A DNA stretch of 6,672 nucleotides. It comes from an uncultured Clostridia bacterium. GTDB taxonomy: Bacteria; Bacillota; Clostridia; Oscillospirales; CAG-272. Within the stretch, counting starts at the first letter, position 1. Every line of letters begins with the position of its first letter. The translations under genes and the position numbers were made by a program. The notes under the pieces were generated by a model. The model saw only the letters and a program-made list of their open reading frames with translations, was not told where the DNA came from and did not search any database. The stretch spans positions 1 to 6,672 of the forward strand of contig CAMETB010000082.1 of NCBI GenBank assembly GCA_945936265.1, written 5' to 3'. Of the stretch, positions 1-5,603 are shown one piece after another.

Positions 1-1
1 G

Positions 2-79
2 AACGCAGGAAAGAACATAGTCGTTCTTTTACCCGACACGGGAGACAGATATTTGTCAACTCCTCTTTTTGCAGAATAA
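2..79 (+). CDS. cysK: Cysteine synthase A, C-terminal end (partial, 5' truncated)
   Basis: Only the last 25 codons before the TAA at 77-79 are in the window. They read NAGKNIVVLLPDTG followed by DRYLSTPLFAE. The pattern KNIVVLLPDTGxRYLSTPLF is the typical C-terminus of O-acetylserine (thiol)-lyase A, a PLP enzyme that makes cysteine from O-acetylserine and sulfide in the cytoplasm. None of the catalytic region is visible, so the call rests on this tail alone; CysK, CysM and cystathionine beta-synthase-like relatives share this region, but the wording is closest to CysK. The gene directly downstream cluster uses cysteine as sulfur donor (iscS), which fits. I see no U-tract terminator after the stop codon, so read-through into the next genes is possible. 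Confidence 0.85.
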   Translation, partial: NAGKNIVVLLPDTGDRYLSTPLFAE

Positions 80-104
80 ATTTCAATAAAAACAGAACAT
101 GGTG

Positions 105-143
105 TTTTCGGGGTAATGTCTTTTTCTGATATTACCCCGAAAA
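105..143 (+). promoter_or_regulatory. Perfect inverted repeat / long RNA hairpin in the cysK-HD gap
   Basis: Arm TTTTCGGGGTAAT (105-117) is exactly complementary to ATTACCCCGAAAA (131-143). In RNA three more pairs form inward (G118-U130, U119-A129, C120-G128), giving a 16-bp stem and a 7-nt loop (121-127). The outer ends run T..A rather than A..T, and no T-tract follows on either strand, so it is not a standard intrinsic terminator. It ends 13 nt before the AAGGA ribosome binding site (156-160) of the HD gene. Possible roles are a processing or mRNA-stability element, a weak terminator or attenuator, or a protein-binding site. Confidence 0.6.
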
Positions 144-164
144 TGCGGAAAACGGAAGGAAAAA

Positions 165-722
165 ATGATACCTGCAAGAGAAGAAGCATTTTCGCTTCTG
201 AAAGAATACAATTCGGAACCTTTTCATATAAAACACGCTCTTACCGTGGAGGGCGTTATGAAATATTTTGCCAAAAAACTCGGATATGAAAACGAAGAAG
301 AATTCTGGGGTATTGTCGGGCTTTTGCACGATCTCGATTTTGAAAAATACCCGTCGGAGCACTGCGTAAAAGAGCAGGAAATTATGAGGGAGCGAGGAAT
401 TGACGAGAGAATAATTCACGCAACCGCAAGTCACGGATATCAGATAACGGTAAATACAGAACCGATACACACGATGGAGAAGGTTCTTTATGCAATAGAT
501 GAGTTAACGGGTCTTATAGGCGCTGTCGCTATTATGCGTCCGTCAAAGAGCGTTTCGGACCTCGAACTCAAATCGGTTAAAAAGAAATACAAGGACAAGA
601 AATTCGCGGCAGGATGTTCGAGAGAGGTAATAGAGAGAGGAGCCGCAATGCTCGGCTGGGATATCGATACTCTCATTACCGAAACCATCCTCGCAATGAG
701 GGAAACGGACTGCGTGGATTGA
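165..722 (+). CDS. HD-domain metal-dependent hydrolase, function unknown
   Basis: The 185-residue product is an HD-superfamily protein of the short stand-alone type found in many Clostridia. Visible putative metal ligands are H24 (in HALTVEGVM), H55-D56 (in GLLHDLDFEKYP), H85 and/or H90 (in HATASHGY) and D112 (in YAIDELTG), spaced as expected for one complete HD domain over about residues 20-115. The C-terminal part contains RPSKSVSDLELKSVKKKYKDK, conserved in this subfamily as I remember it. There is no signal peptide or membrane segment. HD proteins generally hydrolyse phosphoesters, often of nucleotides, but the substrate here is unknown. The ATG at 165 follows AAGGA with 4 nt between. The stop lies 10 nt before iscS, so the two are almost certainly co-transcribed. 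A link to sulfur metabolism is inference from position only. Confidence 0.85.
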   Translation: MIPAREEAFSLLKEYNSEPFHIKHALTVEGVMKYFAKKLGYENEEEFWGIVGLLHDLDFEKYPSEHCVKEQEIMRERGIDERIIHATASHGYQITVNTEPIHTMEKVLYAIDELTGLIGAVAIMRPSKSVSDLELKSVKKKYKDKKFAAGCSREVIERGAAMLGWDIDTLITETILAMRETDCVD

Positions 723-732
723 CGGAGGGAAA

Positions 733-1923
733 ATGAAAGTATACGCAGATAATGCAGCAACTACAAAAATGAGCAGGCACGCAATAGAAGCAATGATGCC
801 TTATTTCGACGAGATATACGCAAACCCGTCGAGCCTTCATTCAGAGGGGCAAAGGGCAGCCGAGGCGTTGCTTGACGCAAGAGAAAGAATAGGCGCCTGT
901 TTAGGCTGTTCTTCAAAGGAGATATATTTTACCTCGGGAGGCAGCGAAGCGGATAATCAGGCAATAATATCCGCCGCAAGAATAGGCGAGAGAAAAGGGA
1001 AAAAGCATATAATATCGACCGCTTTCGAGCATCACGCCGTATTGCATACGCTTGACAAACTCAAAAAAGAGGGTTTCGATATAGAACTGCTTCCAGTAGG
1101 AGAAAAAGGAAATATAACGGCACAGCAGGTTGCAAACGCAATAAGAGAGGACACCTGTCTTGTAACCGTTATGTACGCGAACAACGAGATAGGCTCCGTG
1201 CTCCCGATAGCTGAAATAGGCGAGGTATGCAAGGAGAAAAAAGTCCTTTTCCATACCGACGCGGTTCAGGCGGCGGGACACCTTCACATAAACGTAAAGG
1301 ACGAGAATATAGATATGCTCTCGCTCTCTGCGCATAAGTTCCACGGACCGAAAGGTGTCGGCGTCCTTTATTCAAGACTCGGAATACCTCTTGTCAACGT
1401 AATAGAGGGTGGCGCGCAGGAAAGAGGCAAGAGAGGCGGCACCGAAAATCTGCCCGGTATAATGGGAATGGCGGCGGCGCTTGAAGACGCCTGCGCAAAG
1501 ATAGACGAAAACGCCGAAAAAGTTTCTTTCCTTCGGGACAAACTTATAAAAGGTCTTTCAGAAATCGAACACAGCATATTAAACGGCGATGAGGTAAACA
1601 GACTTCCGGGCAACGTAAGTTTTTGCTTTGAGGGAATAGAGGGCGAGAGTTTGCTCCTTCTCCTCGACGAAAAGGGAATTTGTGCGTCGTCGGGTTCTGC
1701 CTGTACATCGGGTTCTCTCGATCCAAGCCATGTGTTGCTTGCAATAGGCAGACCGCACGAGGTTGCGCACGGATCTTTGAGACTTACCCTTTGTGAGAGC
1801 AACACCGAGGAAGAAGTCGATTATATACTGAAATGCGTACCGGAGGTAGTAAATTATTTAAGAAACATGTCACCGCTCTGGCACGACAAAGTAAGCGGCA
1901 AAAAGGAATTTTTCCTGAAATAA
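733..1923 (+). CDS. iscS: Cysteine desulfurase, IscS/NifS type
   Basis: This 396-residue PLP enzyme removes sulfur from cysteine, leaving alanine and a protein persulfide that supplies Fe-S assembly and tRNA thiolation. The PLP lysine is K202 in SAHKFHGPKGVG. The persulfide-forming cysteine is C324 in SSGSACTSGSLDPSHVL, the long flexible loop of group I (IscS/NifS) enzymes and not the short loop of SufS. PLP-pocket residues H100, N151, D176, Q179, S199 and H201 each sit four positions before the E. coli IscS equivalents. Length is normal for the family. The C-terminus (NMSPLW onward) resembles clostridial NifS and lacks any fused domain. The ATG at 733 has GGAGG at 724-728. iscU follows after 13 nt, making IscU the natural partner, and mnmA is the second likely sulfur acceptor. 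NifS is an equally valid name. Confidence 0.96.
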   Translation: MKVYADNAATTKMSRHAIEAMMPYFDEIYANPSSLHSEGQRAAEALLDARERIGACLGCSSKEIYFTSGGSEADNQAIISAARIGERKGKKHIISTAFEHHAVLHTLDKLKKEGFDIELLPVGEKGNITAQQVANAIREDTCLVTVMYANNEIGSVLPIAEIGEVCKEKKVLFHTDAVQAAGHLHINVKDENIDMLSLSAHKFHGPKGVGVLYSRLGIPLVNVIEGGAQERGKRGGTENLPGIMGMAAALEDACAKIDENAEKVSFLRDKLIKGLSEIEHSILNGDEVNRLPGNVSFCFEGIEGESLLLLLDEKGICASSGSACTSGSLDPSHVLLAIGRPHEVAHGSLRLTLCESNTEEEVDYILKCVPEVVNYLRNMSPLWHDKVSGKKEFFLK

Positions 1924-1936
1924 AGGAGGAGATAAA

Positions 1937-2371
1937 ATGGCTTTATACAGTGAAAAAGTGATGGATCATTTCAAGCACCCGAGAAATGTCGGAACGATAG
2001 AGAACGCAGACGGTGTCGGCGAGGTCGGCAACGCAAAATGCGGCGATATAATGAAAATTTATCTTAAAATAGACGATGGCATAATAAGCGACGTAAAGTT
2101 TGAAACTTTCGGTTGCGGCTCCGCCATAGCGTCAAGCTCAATGGCAACCGAGATGATAAAAGGGAAGCCGCTTTCCGAGGCGCTTCAGCTTACGAACAAG
2201 GCGGTAGCGGAGGCTCTTGACGGACTTCCCGCGCATAAAATGCACTGCTCGGTGCTTGCCGAGGAGGCAATAAAGGCAGCGGTAAAGGACTATTACGACA
2301 AAAACGGGATAAAGTACGACGAAAAGATTTTCGGCAGTTGTGATTCCTGTTGTCACAGTTGCGAAATATGA
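1937..2371 (+). CDS. iscU: Fe-S cluster assembly scaffold, IscU/NifU N-terminal type
   Basis: The 144-residue protein is the scaffold on which Fe-S clusters are built with sulfur from IscS. Ligands are visible: C35 with D37 (GNAKCGD), C60 (FGCGSAIASSS) and H103-C104 (KMHCSVLAEEAI). These match C37, D39, C63, H105 and C106 of E. coli IscU. The motif that binds the HscA chaperone, LPPVK in IscU, reads LPAHK (97-101), and no hscA/hscB lies nearby. The protein is about 16 residues longer than E. coli IscU and ends in a tail with C135, C138, C139 and C142 (GSCDSCCHSCEI). The start has an excellent AAAGGAGGAG (1922-1931). The stop overlaps the mnmA start (ATGA). There is no C-terminal NifU (Nfu) domain. 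Identity is certain; the tail's role is unknown. Confidence 0.96.
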   Translation: MALYSEKVMDHFKHPRNVGTIENADGVGEVGNAKCGDIMKIYLKIDDGIISDVKFETFGCGSAIASSSMATEMIKGKPLSEALQLTNKAVAEALDGLPAHKMHCSVLAEEAIKAAVKDYYDKNGIKYDEKIFGSCDSCCHSCEI

Positions 2372-3423
2372 GTAAGAAGGCGCTTATTGCAATGAGCGGC
2401 GGAGTGGACAGCAGCGTCGCCGCAAAACTTGTGACCGATATGGGAATAGAATGTATCGGTTGTACGATGAAACTTTACAATAACGAGGATATAGGAAAAG
2501 CGGGGCGCACATGTTGCTCCCTTAACGACACCGAGGACGCAAGGAGCGTTGCCAAGCGCCTCGGCATGCCGTATTATGTCTTCAATTTCACGGGCGATTT
2601 TAAAGAAAAGGTTATCGACCGCTTTATAAATTCTTATGAAAACGGTATGACGCCCAATCCCTGCATAGACTGCAACAGATATATGAAGTTTGACAAACTC
2701 TACGAGCGTGCCAAAGTTCTCGGTTGCGATTATATAGTCACGGGGCATTATGCGAGAATAGAAAAAAGCGGAGATAAATATCTTCTCAAAAAGGCGCTTG
2801 ACGAGAGTTATGTCCTTTATAATCTTACACAGGAGCAACTTGCGCATACTCTTTTTCCGCTCGGCGAAATGAAAAAGACAGAAACAAGGAAAATTGCCGA
2901 CGAAAGCGGATTTATAAACGCCGACAAGCCCGACAGCCAGGATATTTGTTTCGTCCCCGACGGCAACTACGCCGAGGTGATAGAGAAATATACAGGCAAA
3001 AAAAGCAACCCCGGTCCTTTCAAGGATCAGAACGGCAATACGGTAGGCACCCATAAAGGAATTATTCACTATACAATAGGACAGAGAAAAGGGCTCGGTC
3101 TGTCAATGCCTCATTCCGTTTATGTAACATCTGTTTCGGTAAAAGATAATACCGTAACGGTAGGTGACGAAAAGGATCTTTACAAATCGGTTTGCAGGGT
3201 TACAGATTTTCATATGATATCCGGAGACATTCCGACAGAGCCGTTTCGTTGCAGCGTAAAGACAAGGTACAGACAGGCTGAAAAGCCGGCAACCGTGATA
3301 CCTGTTGACGACGACACCGTAGAAATACGTTTTGACGATCCGCAAAGAGCCATAACTCCCGGTCAGTCCGCAGTTTTGTATGACGGCGATACCGTGCTCG
3401 GCGGCGGAATAATAATCTTTTGA
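2368..3423 (+). CDS. mnmA: tRNA-specific 2-thiouridylase MnmA
   Basis: MnmA adenylates and thiolates U34 of the Lys, Glu and Gln tRNAs to give s2U, using ATP and sulfur relayed from a cysteine desulfurase. The 351-residue product has the PP-loop SGGVDSS at 10-16, the GHYAR segment near 127, the catalytic cysteine C102 in TPNPCIDCN and the second cysteine C194 in SQDICFVPDGN. GQRKGLG (238-244) and the C-terminal barrel (about 285-351) complete a full-length protein. I chose ATG 2368 because MSKKALIAMSGG matches the family N-terminus and its ATGA overlap with iscU implies translational coupling; no Shine-Dalgarno precedes it. An in-frame TTG at 2350 would add six residues but also lacks a binding site. 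C99 makes a CxxC with C102, a subtype where E. coli MnmA has Asp. Being downstream of iscS-iscU fits direct sulfur supply. Confidence 0.96.
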   Translation: MSKKALIAMSGGVDSSVAAKLVTDMGIECIGCTMKLYNNEDIGKAGRTCCSLNDTEDARSVAKRLGMPYYVFNFTGDFKEKVIDRFINSYENGMTPNPCIDCNRYMKFDKLYERAKVLGCDYIVTGHYARIEKSGDKYLLKKALDESYVLYNLTQEQLAHTLFPLGEMKKTETRKIADESGFINADKPDSQDICFVPDGNYAEVIEKYTGKKSNPGPFKDQNGNTVGTHKGIIHYTIGQRKGLGLSMPHSVYVTSVSVKDNTVTVGDEKDLYKSVCRVTDFHMISGDIPTEPFRCSVKTRYRQAEKPATVIPVDDDTVEIRFDDPQRAITPGQSAVLYDGDTVLGGGIIIF

Positions 3424-3441
3424 AATCGGGAGGATTTTCAT

Positions 3442-3867
3442 ATGATGATTTCTACGAGAGGCAGATATGCTCTGCGGGTAATGATAGATCTGGCGGAGCA
3501 CTTTAACGGCGGCTATATTCCGCTTAAAGAAATAGCCGAGCGTCAGGATATATCCCTTAAATACCTTGAAGCCATAATGTCAACTCTTTCAAAGGCAGGC
3601 ATGGTTGACGGGTTGCACGGCAAGGGCGGCGGGTACAAGCTTGCCAAGGAACCGGAAAATTGCAGAATAGGCGATATTTTAAGGCTTACCGAGGGGTCGC
3701 TTTCGCTTGTTTCCTGCCTTGAAGAAGGGCACGTGTGCGAAAGGGCTTCGGAATGTCGCACACTCCCCATGTGGACAAAACTGAACAATATGATAAACGG
3801 CTTTTTTGACGGTATAACCGTACGTGATCTTATGCAGGACCAAGGCGGAGGAGACTATTCCATATAA
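3442..3867 (+). CDS. Rrf2-family transcriptional regulator, IscR-like with three cysteines
   Basis: The 141-residue protein is a winged-helix Rrf2 regulator. The N-terminus STRGRYALRVMIDLA, the helix-turn-helix region IPLKEIAERQDISLKYLEAIMSTL and the wing GLHGKGGGYKLAKEP are all typical. Cysteines C92, C99 and C105 lie in the loop where IscR binds its [2Fe-2S] cluster (C92, C98, C104 in E. coli), though the first spacing is one residue longer. The position matching the IscR ligand H107 is leucine (L108); H97 is nearby. It probably senses Fe-S status and controls this operon, an inference from context and cysteines. It lies 18 nt after mnmA and is the last gene before a terminator, whereas iscR usually leads such operons. 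GGGAGG (3428-3433) fits ATG 3442; ATG 3445 is an alternative. The iscR name is plausible but not proven. Confidence 0.92.
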   Translation: MMISTRGRYALRVMIDLAEHFNGGYIPLKEIAERQDISLKYLEAIMSTLSKAGMVDGLHGKGGGYKLAKEPENCRIGDILRLTEGSLSLVSCLEEGHVCERASECRTLPMWTKLNNMINGFFDGITVRDLMQDQGGGDYSI

Positions 3868-3873
3868 CATTTT

Positions 3874-3902
3874 AAAATCGGGGCAAAACGCTCCGATTTT
3901 TT
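3874..3902 (+). terminator. Intrinsic terminator of the iscS-iscU-mnmA-rrf2 operon
   Basis: AAAATCGGGGC (3874-3884) pairs with GCTCCGATTTT (3890-3900) around a 5-nt loop (AAAAC), with one G-U pair. The T-run 3897-3902 follows the GC-rich core. It starts 6 nt after the rrf2 stop codon, so it clearly ends the sulfur operon. Confidence 0.92.
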
Positions 3903-3942
3903 AACAAATTTTTAAATTAGTGTTATTAAAGTTTTATTCGTA

Positions 3943-3971
3943 TTGAAGACGGGCAAAACTTATGCTAAAAT
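3943..3971 (+). promoter_or_regulatory. Sigma-A promoter of the DUF2974 hydrolase gene
   Basis: The -35 element TTGAAG (3943-3948) and -10 element TAAAAT (3966-3971) are 17 bp apart. TGC (3963-3965) just before the -10 is an extended -10 motif. The start of transcription is expected near 3978, about 33 nt before the ATG at 4011. It lies after the rrf2 terminator, so the next gene is transcribed on its own. Confidence 0.8.
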
Positions 3972-4010
3972 AAAACAGTAAGATATAAAATCTTTTCGGG
4001 AGGTTTTGCT

Positions 4011-5147
4011 ATGACTAATATGTATGATTATATAAATTGGAGAGGTGATATTACCTTTGATGAGGTTGGTATAAACGAGGTAGACAGCCTTATTTTTACC
4101 GAGCTTTCTTACATTCCTTTCGAAAATGTAGTTCCCGGTATTTCGTCCGAGGAGAAGATTACCGTTTCTGAAGCCGGTAAAAAATTTTTTGAAATGCACG
4201 ACGAAAATATTTCGATAGGTGCGATAATACCGAGCAAGGAGATTGTCGGTCTTCTCAAGGCAGTAAAAGACACACCGAGATTTAAGGATGTCAGGGTCTG
4301 GGGATATGTAAATGACATAAACATAAAAGATGAGTGCCAGTTTTCCGCCGTGTGCTTTGATATAGGCGATAAGATTACATATGTTGCCTATCGCGGGACG
4401 GACGATACAATAATCGGCTGGAAAGAGAACTTCAATATGGCATTCTTTACTCCTATTCCGTCGCAGAAGTACGGTGCCGAATATCTTGATATTGTGGCGG
4501 GGCGCACGAAAGGAAAATTACTTGTAGGAGGGCACTCGAAAGGCGGCAACCTTGCGGTTTATTCATCACTTTTTGCGTCTGAAAAAACGAAAAAAAGGGT
4601 TGTTTTTGTTCATAGTTTCGACGGCCCGGGATTTCAGGAAGACTTTATAAAATCGCTTGATAAAGACCCTATGGTATCAAAAGTAACCACCATAGTGCCG
4701 GAAAATTCCACAGTCGGCATGATTTTTGACGCCGTAGGAAACCTTGAACCGATAAAGAGCAGCCAGAAAGGGCTTCGCCAACATGATGCATTTTCGTGGA
4801 CAATAATGGGCTCTCATTTTGTTTCCGCCAAGCTCGGCAAAGCGGCAAGAGATTTTCACGATCTTTTGAAAAAATGGGTTGAAAAGATGACGAGAGAGGA
4901 AAAAATAGATTTCGTCGAGGCATTATACAAGATTTTCACCGTTACAGACGCAACAACCCTGACCGAAATAAGTGCCGATAAAATGAAATTTGTCGTTGCA
5001 ATGCTCAAAGCGGACGATAAAACCAAAAAGACCATATTCAACGGGGTAAGGAATCTTATAAAAGAGAAGTATGCCAGAAAGCCCATCGCATTGAAAAGCG
5101 AGGAGAACGGGACGGAGAGTACAGGCATCACCGGGGACGACAAATAA
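4011..5147 (+). CDS. DUF2974 (Mbeg1-like) alpha/beta hydrolase, lipase-3-like
   Basis: The 378-residue protein starts MTNMYDYINWRGDITFDEVG and continues NEVDSLIFTELSYIPFE, the characteristic opening of DUF2974/Mbeg1-like proteins of Firmicutes. The hydrolase core is visible: YRGTDD at 127-132, the nucleophile elbow GGHSKGGN with likely catalytic S176, then HSFDGPGF (D204, candidate acid) and RQHDAFSW (H258, candidate base). The last 100 residues are mostly charged and helical, ending in a Thr/Glu/Asp-rich tail. No signal peptide or transmembrane segment is present, so it should be cytoplasmic. The family resembles class 3 lipases but its substrate is not known to me; the Ser/Asp/His assignment is by pattern and not proven. 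ATG 4011 has GGGAGG (3998-4003) 7 nt upstream. It has its own promoter and shows no functional link to its neighbours. Confidence 0.88.
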   Translation: MTNMYDYINWRGDITFDEVGINEVDSLIFTELSYIPFENVVPGISSEEKITVSEAGKKFFEMHDENISIGAIIPSKEIVGLLKAVKDTPRFKDVRVWGYVNDINIKDECQFSAVCFDIGDKITYVAYRGTDDTIIGWKENFNMAFFTPIPSQKYGAEYLDIVAGRTKGKLLVGGHSKGGNLAVYSSLFASEKTKKRVVFVHSFDGPGFQEDFIKSLDKDPMVSKVTTIVPENSTVGMIFDAVGNLEPIKSSQKGLRQHDAFSWTIMGSHFVSAKLGKAARDFHDLLKKWVEKMTREEKIDFVEALYKIFTVTDATTLTEISADKMKFVVAMLKADDKTKKTIFNGVRNLIKEKYARKPIALKSEENGTESTGITGDDK

Positions 5148-5172
5148 AATATTCAAAAATATTAAAAAACTA

Positions 5173-5201
5173 TTGACAAGCCGTATTTATTATGGTAAAA
5201 T
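5173..5201 (+). promoter_or_regulatory. rplU: Strong sigma-A promoter of the rplU-prp-rpmA operon
   Basis: The -35 element is the perfect consensus TTGACA (5173-5178). A 17-bp spacer is followed by TAAAAT (5196-5201), and TGG (5193-5195) gives an extended -10. Transcription should begin near 5208, leaving a leader of about 75 nt. Such strength is expected for a ribosomal protein operon. Confidence 0.9.
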
Positions 5202-5207
5202 CTATAA

Positions 5208-5256
5208 CGCCGCATAATGCCGAGGTCCGAAAAAGTTTAACTTACCCGGCTTAGCG
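5208..5256 (+). promoter_or_regulatory. Structured 5' leader of rplU, L21-leader-like
   Basis: The leader folds into one long interrupted stem. CGC (5211-5213) pairs with GCG (5254-5256), TAA (5215-5217) with TTA (5251-5253), GCCG (5219-5222) with CGGC (5247-5250), and GGT (5224-5226) with ACC (5244-5246). A5214, T5218 and A5223 are single-base bulges. Across a 6-nt one-sided bulge (CCGAAA), AAG (5233-5235) pairs with CTT (5241-5243) around TTTAA. Firmicutes rplU genes are known to carry a conserved cis-regulatory L21 leader thought to mediate feedback by a ribosomal protein. Position and structure fit that element; I could not compare it with the family model. It ends 15 nt before the ribosome binding site. 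Confidence 0.72.
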
Positions 5257-5283
5257 AGTTTTGTTGAAAGAGAGGTGCTTTTC

Positions 5284-5595
5284 GTGTTCGCAATTATTTT
5301 AACAGGCGGAAAGCAGTACAAAGTAAACGAAGGAGATGTTATCTTCGTTGAAAAGCTCGGAGCGGAAGAAGGTTCCGAGGTTACCTTTGATAAGGTTCTT
5401 GCAGTGTCCGACGATAAGGGCTTTACAGCAGGTGCTCCTTACGTTGCAGGTGCTTCCGTAACAGCAAAAGTTGTTCGTAACGGTAAAGCAAAGAAAATTT
5501 ACGTTATGAAGTATAAGGCTAAAAAGAACGAGAAGAAGAAGATCGGTCACAGACAGCCCTATACAAAAGTACAGATTGAAAAAATCGTAGGTTAA
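5284..5595 (+). CDS. rplU: 50S ribosomal protein L21
   Basis: L21 is a 23S rRNA-binding protein of the large subunit. The product has the family's N-terminal signature AIILTGGKQYKVNEGDVIFVEKL and the basic C-terminal half KIYVMKYKAKKNEKKKIGHRQPYTKVQIEKI. I chose GTG 5284, giving 103 residues starting MFAIILTGGKQ, which matches L21 homologues (MYAIIxTGGKQ, about 102 residues). GAGGTG (5272-5277) lies 6 nt upstream as ribosome binding site. A GTG at 5275 is in frame and would add three residues, but it overlaps that binding site and is unlikely to be used. First gene of the rplU-prp-rpmA operon, directly after the structured leader. Confidence 0.96.
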   Translation: MFAIILTGGKQYKVNEGDVIFVEKLGAEEGSEVTFDKVLAVSDDKGFTAGAPYVAGASVTAKVVRNGKAKKIYVMKYKAKKNEKKKIGHRQPYTKVQIEKIVG

Positions 5596-5603
5596 TCGAA
5601 ATT

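Noticed and set aside
53..82. Promoter TTGTCA-18-TAAATT at the end of cysK
   Set aside because: The -35 is good but the -10 matches only four of six bases at 18-bp spacing with no extended -10, much weaker than the other three promoters here.
913..1344. Reverse-strand open frame of 143 codons opposite iscS
   Set aside because: It is the shadow of a certain gene, has no recognisable domain and no ribosome binding site, and its composition is that of an antisense reading.
2350..2367. TTG at 2350 as the mnmA start
   Set aside because: It adds MSQLRN before the family-typical MSKKALIAMSGG and has no ribosome binding site. The ATG at 2368 with ATGA overlap is a better start.
2353..3069. Reverse-strand open frame of 238 codons opposite mnmA
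   Set aside because: Although long, it lies wholly inside mnmA, shows no domain pattern and has no plausible promoter or ribosome binding site. Antisense frames of this length occur over codon-biased genes.
5148..5163. AATATT/AATATT hairpin as terminator of the hydrolase gene
   Set aside because: The stem is six A-T pairs with a 4-nt loop and no GC core, too weak to terminate; such repeats are expected in AT-rich gaps.
5275..5283. GTG at 5275 as the rplU start
   Set aside because: It lies within the GAGGTG ribosome binding site and gives residues not found in L21 homologues. GTG 5284 is correctly spaced.
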